From: Chloroflexota bacterium | GTDB lineage: Bacteria > Chloroflexota > Dehalococcoidia > SM23-28-2 > RBG-16-64-32 | Direction: 5' to 3' | DNA length: 7,438 bases | Assembly: GCA_005880055.1 (NCBI GenBank) | Contig: VBJS01000046.1 | Location: forward strand, 28,044 to 35,481 | Program-made: the position numbers and the translations under genes | Shown here: one piece after another, positions 1 to 4,355 of the stretch | Numbering within the stretch: the first letter of the stretch is position 1 | How the letters are laid out: every line of letters starts with the position of its first letter | The notes under the pieces: model-generated | Seen by the model: only the letters and a program-made list of their open reading frames with translations | Databases searched by the model: none | What the model was told of the DNA's origin: nothing

Positions 1-2
1 TC

Positions 3-458
3 GAACGGGACTGGCCAAATACGGTCCGCATAACGGTAACTGAACGGGTGCCTTGGGCCTACTGGCAAGTGGCCGCGAACAGCTATGTCATCGATGAGGA
101 AGGCGTGGTCCTCTCGGACGTGGTTCCGCCCGAGGGCGCTCCCATCATCCAGGACCTGAGCAACCCGGTGCGTCTGGTCGCTGGGGACCACGTCGATGCA
201 GATGCCGTGTCTTTGGCGCAGAAACTTCTGCAGCAGGTGCCGCAGGCAGTGGCTCAGAACATCGCCGGATTCGAGTACTCGCTGGATAAAGGGTTGACCG
301 TGCTAACAGAGGCAGGCTACCGGGTGGTGATGGGCGATAGTCAGAACATGGCCTACAAGCTGGCGGTCTGGAAGGGTGTGGAGGGCAAGCTGGGGCAGGA
401 GACGATGTCGGGCCATGTGCTGGATGTTCGCTTCGAGCAGAGGCCTTCCTATCAATGA
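3..458 (+). CDS. ftsQ: Cell division protein FtsQ, C-terminal part (5' end outside window)
   Basis: The frame is open from the left edge, so the gene begins upstream; 151 residues are visible. FtsQ/DivIB is a single-pass membrane protein whose extracytoplasmic POTRA and beta domains connect early and late divisome proteins. The first visible residues, ERDWPNTVRITVTERVPWAY, fit the end of the POTRA domain, where family members have a WP-x-T-(V/L)-x-(I/V)-x-V-x-ER-x-P pattern. This is followed by the usual YVIDEEGVVL strand leading into the beta domain. The GTG at position 48 is internal to this conserved stretch and is not the start. The gene ends with TGA 16 bases before the ftsA GTG at 475, consistent with one transcription unit. 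The N-terminal cytoplasmic tail and membrane segment lie outside the window. The assignment rests on motif plus context. Confidence 0.88.
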   Translation, partial: ERDWPNTVRITVTERVPWAYWQVAANSYVIDEEGVVLSDVVPPEGAPIIQDLSNPVRLVAGDHVDADAVSLAQKLLQQVPQAVAQNIAGFEYSLDKGLTVLTEAGYRVVMGDSQNMAYKLAVWKGVEGKLGQETMSGHVLDVRFEQRPSYQ

Positions 459-463
459 TAGAG

Positions 464-477
464 AGGAGGCGACGGTG
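464..477 (+). promoter_or_regulatory. Ribosome binding site and original GTG start of ftsA
   Basis: AGGAGG at 464-469 is followed, after the 5-base spacer CGACG, by GTG at 475-477. This is the only well-placed start signal for ftsA. The TTG at 504, which opens the long downstream frame, lies 34 bases after the AGGAGG and has no Shine-Dalgarno of its own. The site therefore marks the ancestral start, in a frame different from the one that carries the rest of FtsA. Confidence 0.75.
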
Positions 478-504
478 AGACCAAACTTCCTGGCCGCCAT
501 CGAT
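475..504 (+). other. ftsA: Orphaned N-terminal codons of ftsA, out of frame with the body of the gene
   Basis: The GTG frame reads MRPNFLAAID. This is what an FtsA N-terminus looks like just before the IDIGTTK phosphate-1 loop: a short polar start, then a hydrophobic strand ending in Asp. Directly after this Asp the frame becomes CASWVSASHLRRA and stops. In the +2 frame, the conserved FtsA continuation LRILGVG begins at 504. The segment normally lying between them, roughly 18 residues including IGTTK, is absent. Confidence 0.72.
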
Positions 505-1667
505 TGCGCATCCTGGGTGTCGGCATCACACCTTCGCAGGGCGTGAAGAAGGGCATGGTGGACAACATCCAGCAGGCCACCGAAGCCATCGCCGGCTCCG
601 TCGAACGGGCGGAGCGGTCCAGCGGCACACGTATTCTCTCTGCCCACGTGGCGATCGGCGGCAATCATACGCAATCGATCAATAACCGCGGGATCTCGAC
701 GATTCCGGGGCGACAGCGCCCGATTACCGAAGAGGACATCGACAGGGCGATGGACGGCGCGAAATCGCTCAACCTGCCGGCGAACCGGGAGATCCTGCAT
801 TCCGTACCGCGCTTTTTTGTAGTAGACGGACAGGAGCACGTGAGCGACCCGGTGGGGATGTTCGGTCAGCGCCTGGATATGGATACGCACATCGTCACCG
901 GTTCGGTGACGGCGATTCAGAACCTGACGCAGTGCGTGGAAAGCGCCGGCGTTCAAATCGAAGCGCTGGTCTTCTCACCCCTGGCGGCGGCCGAGGCGGT
1001 GTTGGAGGACGAGGAAAAGCGCCAGGGCGTGGTGCTGGCCGATATCGGCGGCGGCACCACGGAGATCGCGGTGTACGTGGAAGGCAGCGTCTTCCACACC
1101 TGCGTCCTGCCGGTGGGTGGCTACCACCTCACGCATGATCTCGTGGCGGGCCTCAGAGCCCCGTTCTCGCACCTAGAGGAGCTGAAGCTGCAATACGGCT
1201 GCGCGCTGCCCAGCCGGGTGGAAGCCGAAGAGATGGTGGAGCTGGAGGCCTTCGGGGGGCAGCGGACGAAAGATATATCGCGCCGCCGCCTCGCGGAGAT
1301 CCTCCAAGCACGCGTCGAAGAGATCCTGGAGATGATCTACACGGACGTAAAGCGCGCCGGCTTCGATGAGATGATCGCCGCAGGCCTCGTGCTCTGCGGG
1401 GGCACCGCCGCCCTGAACGGCATCAACGAACTGGCCGAGCTCGTCCTCCGCATGCCCGTTCGCAGCGGCATCCCGATGGGCATACACGGGCTGGCCGATT
1501 CGCTGAACAGCCCCGCTTATGCGACCGGCGTTGGCCTTTTGCACTGGGCAGCCCAGGAGAACGCCGCCAGCCATAACGGGCACCGCGACTTGAAGATCCC
1601 GAACATCGAATTGAAGGGCGTTATGGACGCCGTCCAAAAGTGGGCGAAGACGCTGATACCTAAGTAG
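504..1667 (+). CDS. ftsA: Cell division protein FtsA, lacking its N-terminal ATP-binding loop
   Basis: FtsA is an actin-like ATPase that anchors FtsZ filaments to the cytoplasmic membrane. Numbered from the TTG at 504, the protein has 387 residues. It opens with the strand LRILGVGITPSQGVKKGMVD, which leads into the FtsA-specific 1C/SHS2 region. The phosphate-2 motif DIGGGTTE is at 180-187, and the adenosine-binding stretch with CGGT is at 298-301. The C-terminus (DAVQKWAKTLIPK) suits the amphipathic membrane-targeting helix of the family. The phosphate-1 motif (DIGTTK-like), which should precede LRILGVG, is missing. The TTG has no ribosome binding site, while a proper start sits out of frame at 475. 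The rest is undamaged over more than 380 codons, which points to a very recent loss or an assembly/sequencing error rather than an old pseudogene. ftsZ follows 45 bases later. Confidence 0.9.
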   Translation: MRILGVGITPSQGVKKGMVDNIQQATEAIAGSVERAERSSGTRILSAHVAIGGNHTQSINNRGISTIPGRQRPITEEDIDRAMDGAKSLNLPANREILHSVPRFFVVDGQEHVSDPVGMFGQRLDMDTHIVTGSVTAIQNLTQCVESAGVQIEALVFSPLAAAEAVLEDEEKRQGVVLADIGGGTTEIAVYVEGSVFHTCVLPVGGYHLTHDLVAGLRAPFSHLEELKLQYGCALPSRVEAEEMVELEAFGGQRTKDISRRRLAEILQARVEEILEMIYTDVKRAGFDEMIAAGLVLCGGTAALNGINELAELVLRMPVRSGIPMGIHGLADSLNSPAYATGVGLLHWAAQENAASHNGHRDLKIPNIELKGVMDAVQKWAKTLIPK

Positions 1668-1700
1668 CTAGACAAAAGCAGGGGAAAGAGCTTAACCAGA

Positions 1701-1712
1701 AAGGGGACACGA
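1701..1712 (+). promoter_or_regulatory. Ribosome binding site of ftsZ
   Basis: AAGGGG at 1701-1706, with the 6-base spacer ACACGA before ATG at 1713, is a good Shine-Dalgarno and fixes the ftsZ start. The 45-base gap after the ftsA stop shows no obvious terminator, consistent with cotranscription. Confidence 0.6.
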
Positions 1713-2783
1713 ATGATAAGACCAGAACTGGACGGGCTGCCACCGATCAAGGTGGTAGGCGTCGGCGGAGGCGGTTGCAACGCCGTCAACCGGATGATCC
1801 AGGCCAGGATCGCCGGCGTCGATTTCCTCGGCATCAACACCGATGCCCAGGCGCTCGTGCGCTGCGAAGCGGAGGGCCGCATTAGGATCGGCGATCGCAT
1901 CACCCGAGGCCTCGGCGTTGGCGGCGACCCTGAACGTGGGCGCGCCTCTGCAGAGGAGTCCCGCGAGGAGCTGAAGGATGCGCTCAAAGGCAGCGATATG
2001 GTGTTTATCACGGCCGGCATGGGCGGCGGCACAGGGACCGGCGCCGCGCCCGTCGTCGCCGATGTTGCGAAAGGGATGGGCGCGCTTACCGTCGCGGTGG
2101 TCACCAAGCCGTTTTCTTTTGAAGGCGCCAAGCGACGGCAGCAGGCGGAACAGGGGATTCAGCAGCTGAAGGACGAAGTCGATACCCTCATAGTGATTCC
2201 AAACGACCGCCTCCTTGCCGTCTGCGACCAGAAGACGACGGTCCCTGAGTCCTTCCTCATGGCCGACGATGTGCTGCGCCAGGGGATCCAGGGCATTTCC
2301 GAACTGATCACTATTCCGGGCGACATCAACCTCGACTTCGCCGACGTCCGCCGCATAATGGCCGATGCCGGCCCGGCGCTGATGGCGATAGGCCGGGGCA
2401 GCGGCGAGAACCGCGCCGTCGAAGCCGCCCAGTTGGCGATCGCGAGCCCGCTGCTGGACGTGAGCATCCACGGGGCACGCGGCGTCATCTTTAACGTGAC
2501 GAGCGGCGGCACGATGGCGCTGCACGAGCTGAACATGGCCGCGCAGGTCATCGCTGAAGTCGTGGACCCCGACGCTGAGATTATCTTCGGCACCGCAACC
2601 GACCCGGCGATGGCCGACGACGTAAAGATGACGCTCATCGCCGTGGGTTTCGCAGCACGGGAGCAGTACCAGGCGCGCATCCAGGAGGACGAGGAGCTGC
2701 GGCGCATGCGAACGGAGGCGGCGGAAAACCGAGATGATACAGACCTGCCCACGTTTCTACGCAGGCCCGTATCGATCCGTTAA
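1713..2783 (+). CDS. ftsZ: Cell division GTPase FtsZ (tubulin homologue)
   Basis: FtsZ polymerises with GTP into the cytoplasmic ring that organises division and septal wall synthesis. The 356-residue protein is complete. Its N-terminal nucleotide-binding strand-loop VVGVGGGGCNAVNRMI is at about 14-29. The tubulin signature GGGTGTG is at 104-110. The T7 catalytic loop NLDFAD, which completes the GTPase site of the neighbouring subunit, is at 206-211. The C-terminal domain, with SGGTMALHELN at about 264-274, follows. The conserved C-terminal peptide DLPTFLRR, at 344-351, is the expected docking site for FtsA and other partners. The linker between the globular domain (ending near 320) and this peptide is only about 20-25 residues and highly charged, short for the family. 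The ATG has a good Shine-Dalgarno. It is the last gene of the + strand cluster and is followed by hairpins. Confidence 0.97.
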   Translation: MIRPELDGLPPIKVVGVGGGGCNAVNRMIQARIAGVDFLGINTDAQALVRCEAEGRIRIGDRITRGLGVGGDPERGRASAEESREELKDALKGSDMVFITAGMGGGTGTGAAPVVADVAKGMGALTVAVVTKPFSFEGAKRRQQAEQGIQQLKDEVDTLIVIPNDRLLAVCDQKTTVPESFLMADDVLRQGIQGISELITIPGDINLDFADVRRIMADAGPALMAIGRGSGENRAVEAAQLAIASPLLDVSIHGARGVIFNVTSGGTMALHELNMAAQVIAEVVDPDAEIIFGTATDPAMADDVKMTLIAVGFAAREQYQARIQEDEELRRMRTEAAENRDDTDLPTFLRRPVSIR

Positions 2784-2788
2784 CTGAG

Positions 2789-2818
2789 TCTTTAATCCGC
2801 CTTCGTGCGGGCTAAAGA
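2789..2818 (+). terminator. Hairpin just after ftsZ, terminator-like without a U tract
   Basis: CTTTAATCCGC at 2790-2800 pairs with GCGGGCTAAAG at 2807-2817, with one A-C mismatch and one G-U pair around a six-base loop. T2789-A2818 extends the stem. It begins six bases after the ftsZ stop. No T run follows on the + strand, so it may protect the 3' end or assist termination rather than act as a classic intrinsic terminator. Confidence 0.4.
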
Positions 2819-2887
2819 GACCGGACAGTATAGGGAAAGGAGGGTCTATAGGAAGAGGACAATAACGACCGACCGCTAGCACGACCT

Positions 2888-2908
2888 GTTCTTCCTTAAA
2901 GGAAGGAC
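2888..2908 (+). other. Short hairpin in the ftsZ downstream region
   Basis: GTTCTTCC at 2888-2895 pairs with GGAAGGAC at 2901-2908 (one G-U pair) around the loop TTAAA. It lies four bases before the larger terminator-like stem at 2912-2951, so the two could stack. Its role is unknown. Confidence 0.35.
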
Positions 2909-2911
2909 CAG

Positions 2912-2957
2912 CGCCGCAGGGCTGTTTGCCTCCCCAGACATCCCCGCGGCGTTTTCC
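2912..2957 (+). terminator. Probable terminator of the fts cluster
   Basis: CGCCGC at 2912-2917 pairs with GCGGCG at 2946-2951. After an A-C mismatch the stem continues with GGG/CCC. It is followed directly by TTTTCC at 2952-2957. The loop of roughly 20 bases is longer than in textbook examples. Its position downstream of ftsZ, between convergent transcription units, supports termination of + strand transcription. Confidence 0.45.
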
Positions 2958-2975
2958 TTGGGCCAGGTACCTGTC

Positions 2976-3084
2976 GGGCAAGCTAGACGCTTACTGCCGG
3001 GGCGTGCTTCGTGGGGTGCAAACAGCCTGCCGCTGGATGCTTTGAATCATGCGTTTCAGTCCCGAGTACCCAGCAGCATTGCCC
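2976..3084 (+). ncRNA. Candidate structured RNA of unknown class (nested stems)
   Basis: Three nested helices can be drawn. Outer: GGGCAA 2976-2981 with TTGCCC 3079-3084, continued by GCT 2982-2984 with AGC 3075-3077, leaving A3078 bulged. Middle: TACT 2992-2995 with AGTA 3065-3068 and CGGG 2998-3001 with CCCG 3061-3064, with a two-base GC bulge. Inner: GCA 3018-3020 with TGC 3038-3040 and CAGC 3023-3026 with GCTG 3032-3035, capped by CTGCC. A large, mostly unpaired bubble of about 16 and 20 bases separates the middle and inner stems. An elongated hairpin with a big central bubble recalls the general architecture of 6S RNA, but I recognise no family sequence. GC-rich DNA can give such pairing by chance. 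No coding gene fits here. Confidence 0.25.
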
Positions 3085-3146
3085 CTGTGGAGATAGTCGG
3101 TGGCAGCACCGCTACATTCCGGGGAAGATGCAGCCGCATCTGCCGG

Positions 3147-3380
3147 TCAGGATGACATCGGCGAGGCGCTTCGCCCGATGTCATTCTGAGCGGCGATAGT
3201 ATTCGCGCGTCGACGACCGGGTCTCCGCGAAGGAATCTTGTGGGGAGGCGGAGGGACGAACTGCGGAGCGTGCAACCCGTGGCCCCCGTTCGGACGCTTC
3301 TCTCCCACCCTTCCCCGCCGGGTACCTTCGCGGCACAGCGGCATCTCGACGAACAGCCGGGTCGGCGCTCAGCATGACAT
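3147..3380. repeat. Inverted-repeat element with three TGTCATnCTGA motifs (REP/MITE-like)
   Basis: The motif ATGTCATnCTGA occurs three times: inverted at 3147-3158 (TCAGGATGACAT), direct at 3178-3189 (ATGTCATTCTGA) and inverted at 3369-3380 (TCAGCATGACAT). A second motif, CCGCGAAGG, lies at 3225-3233 on + and, inverted, at 3325-3333. In both long arms it begins exactly 47 bases inside the TGTCAT motif, so 3178-3237 and 3321-3380 are two related copies facing each other. The first two motifs also form a tight hairpin. From memory, TGTCATTCTGAGC...CGAAG(A)ATCT repeats are scattered between genes in many bacterial genomes, including Chloroflexota. I see no transposase, no target-site duplication and no credible ORF in it. 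It ends ten bases from the stop of the neighbouring gene. Confidence 0.72.
3152..3184. terminator. Perfect 10-bp hairpin at the left end of the repeat element
   Basis: ATGACATCGG at 3152-3161 pairs perfectly with CCGATGTCAT at 3175-3184. An inner GCG/CGC stem (3166-3168 with 3172-3174) closes a three-base loop. It could stop or pause transcription from either side in this convergent region. There is no clear T run, so it may simply be the folded end of the repeat. Confidence 0.4.
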
Positions 3381-3390
3381 AGCGCCGAGA

Positions 3391-3897
3391 TTACATGTCG
3401 ACGCTGACTCGCATGCCCTGGCGGTAGACCAGCTCTCCGCCGAAGTAGTTGCCCACGATCAGGTCCAGCGTGCCTATGACGGCCAACAAGATGGCAGCCA
3501 GCGGCGTCTGCTCGGCATCGAAATCGAACGCCCGCAGCATGAGGCTCAGGCCGAAACAGGAGAGGGCGGTGAGCTGGCCGATCAGGTGGTAAGTGCCCAG
3601 CCGTTTCTTAGTGGAGCCGCCGATCATCGGCAGATAGTCCACTAGGCCGGTCGCGGCCGCCGGGAGGGCAGCCAGTAGGCCGAGTGTGATGTTGTAGAAC
3701 GCCGCCCGCGTCAGAGTGAGGTCCGCGTCAAGCAGAGAGAGGAGGTCGAAGAGGAGCGCAGCGGGGAGCAAGGCGGCCGGGAAGTGGATGAAGAGAGCAT
3801 GGCTGGGATGCTTCAGCGGGCGGCCCTGGACGATGTCCTTGAGCGTCCATTTCCCGCCGAGGACGGGGCGCTCCCGCCAGATGCTCGTGATTCCCAT
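3391..3897 (-). CDS. DUF2231-type four-helix membrane protein
   Basis: A 168-residue integral membrane protein whose biochemical role is not established. The start is the ATG at 3897-3895, giving MGITSIWRER. It has AGGAGG six bases upstream, whereas the frame further upstream is low-complexity Gly/Pro/Arg and implausible. The hydrophobic segments are near 36-55, 64-86, 103-122 and 132-152. Family hallmarks seen are LKHPSHALFIHFP (about 28-40), AAFYNITLGLLAALPAAATGLVDY (described by its ends: A65 to Y88), YHLIGQ with a conserved His near 104, and GGELVYRQGMRV at the end, matching the common GGxLVYxxG finish. Conserved membrane-embedded His residues have led to suggestions of metal or haem binding in such proteins, but nothing here proves it. 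It lies 98 bases after the CISCGC gene on the same strand, so a shared transcript is possible. Its stop abuts the repeat element. Confidence 0.85.
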   Translation of the reverse strand: MGITSIWRERPVLGGKWTLKDIVQGRPLKHPSHALFIHFPAALLPAALLFDLLSLLDADLTLTRAAFYNITLGLLAALPAAATGLVDYLPMIGGSTKKRLGTYHLIGQLTALSCFGLSLMLRAFDFDAEQTPLAAILLAVIGTLDLIVGNYFGGELVYRQGMRVSVDM

Positions 3898-3903
3898 GTG
3901 AAT

Positions 3904-3930
3904 CCTCCTCTCGCTATCTCTTACGATAGC
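3904..3930 (-). promoter_or_regulatory. Ribosome binding site with upstream hairpin for the DUF2231 gene
   Basis: On the - strand, AGGAGG (complement of 3904-3909) sits six bases before the ATG and settles the start. Immediately upstream, GCTATC/GATAGC arms (3913-3918 and 3925-3930) form a six-pair hairpin with a six-base loop. It could stabilise the mRNA 5' end or mark a processing point between the two small genes. No convincing -35/-10 pair was found next to it. Confidence 0.45.
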
Positions 3931-3995
3931 AAGCGAGGGCGGAAACTGCTGTGTTAGGGCGGGTTCTGGAGATCGAGCGGCCGCACGCGGAGGGT

Positions 3996-4163
3996 CTACT
4001 CGCGGGCGCCGCCGTAGCGCTTGAGGCCCTCGCGGAGGTTCTTGCTCAGCTGGGTTATGTCCACTTCCGCCGCCTCCGCCGCGTCCTTCAGTTGCTGAAG
4101 CGTGATGTGCTTCGGGTTGCCGTGATTGGCTTCCGGCTCGTCGCAGCCACAAGAGATGCACAT
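3996..4163 (-). CDS. Small CISCGC-motif protein, probably metal-binding
   Basis: A 55-residue protein beginning MCISCGCDEPEANHGNPKHI. The ATG at 4163-4161 is preceded by AAGGAGG with a five-base spacer, which excludes the longer start at 4229. The N-terminus has three closely spaced cysteines (C2, C5, C7: CxxCxC), followed by His at 14 and 19. This could bind zinc or an iron-sulphur centre. The rest, from about 20 to 49, is charged and helix-forming (TLQQLKDAAEAAEVDITQLS). I recall similar short CISCGC...HGxPxxIT...LxxAAEAA hypothetical proteins in Chloroflexota and Actinomycetota, with no known function. It is soluble, with no signal or membrane segment. It lies between the ATPase gene (gap 192 bases) and the DUF2231 gene (gap 98 bases), all on one strand. 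The coding call is strong; the function is unknown. Confidence 0.8.
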   Translation of the reverse strand: MCISCGCDEPEANHGNPKHITLQQLKDAAEAAEVDITQLSKNLREGLKRYGGARE

Positions 4164-4260
4164 GGTTTCCTCCTTGTTGTGCGTTCTAGCGGGCGACACC
4201 AGACGGGACGCCCGCTCCATAGAAAACATACGCCGTGTCAGGGAGGTGAGTTCGACCGGC

Positions 4261-4294
4261 GCAATTGCAATTTACTAACAAGAAGCGGTGTTAG
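4261..4294. promoter_or_regulatory. Possible operator/promoter region upstream of the CISCGC gene
   Basis: A local AT-rich patch in GC-rich DNA holds overlapping palindromes, GCAATTGC at 4261-4268 and AATTGCAATT at 4263-4272. Next to these is an inverted repeat CTAACA/TGTTAG (4275-4280 and 4289-4294). It lies about 100 bases before the start of the CISCGC gene on the - strand. Palindromes of this type can bind a dimeric regulator. I could not assign a clear -35/-10 pair, so this is only a suggestion. Confidence 0.25.
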
Positions 4295-4355
4295 GTTGTC
4301 GCTGCCGGAGCAAACCCCGCGAGTGCTTCGTTCGAGCAGGGTAAGCAGGCCGCGC

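Larger units (their letters stand above)
2784..3390. other. Gene-free region between convergent units
   Basis: About 600 bases separate the ftsZ stop from the stop of the DUF2231 gene on the other strand. Open frames here (for example 2757-2981 on - and 2958-3155 on +) have no plausible ribosome binding site and no recognisable protein pattern, so I call no gene. AAAGGAGG at 2836-2843 has no start codon at usable spacing. Besides the hairpins, candidate RNA and inverted-repeat element listed separately, there is a 10-base palindrome CAGGTACCTG at 2964-2973. There is also a small hairpin CGGTG/CACCG near 3098-3111. I saw no tRNA, tmRNA, RNase P or SRP RNA signatures. Confidence 0.6.

Noticed and set aside
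303..956. 217-codon open frame on the - strand across ftsQ/ftsA
   Set aside because: It lies opposite conserved FtsQ and FtsA codons and shows no family pattern; GC-rich coding DNA commonly leaves such antisense frames open.
1692..2525. 277-codon open frame on the - strand opposite ftsZ
   Set aside because: Shadow of the certain ftsZ gene; composition is His/Arg/Ala-rich without domain signs.
2757..2981. 74-codon open frame on the - strand after ftsZ
   Set aside because: It overlaps the ftsZ end and both terminator-like hairpins, and has no Shine-Dalgarno or recognisable motif.
2784..3146. Cobalamin riboswitch, tmRNA, RNase P or SRP RNA in the intergenic region
   Set aside because: None of the signature sequences I know for these RNAs (such as the B12 box or the RNase P GAGGAAAGTCC core) is present on either strand, and the region lies at the 3' ends of both flanking genes.
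3238..3645. 135-codon open frame on the + strand over the repeat and the DUF2231 gene
   Set aside because: It begins inside the repeat element and is mostly antisense to the well-supported membrane protein.
3898..4161. N-terminal extension of the DUF2231 protein by 88 residues
   Set aside because: The extension is low-complexity and overlaps the CISCGC gene; the ATG at 3897 has an ideal ribosome binding site.
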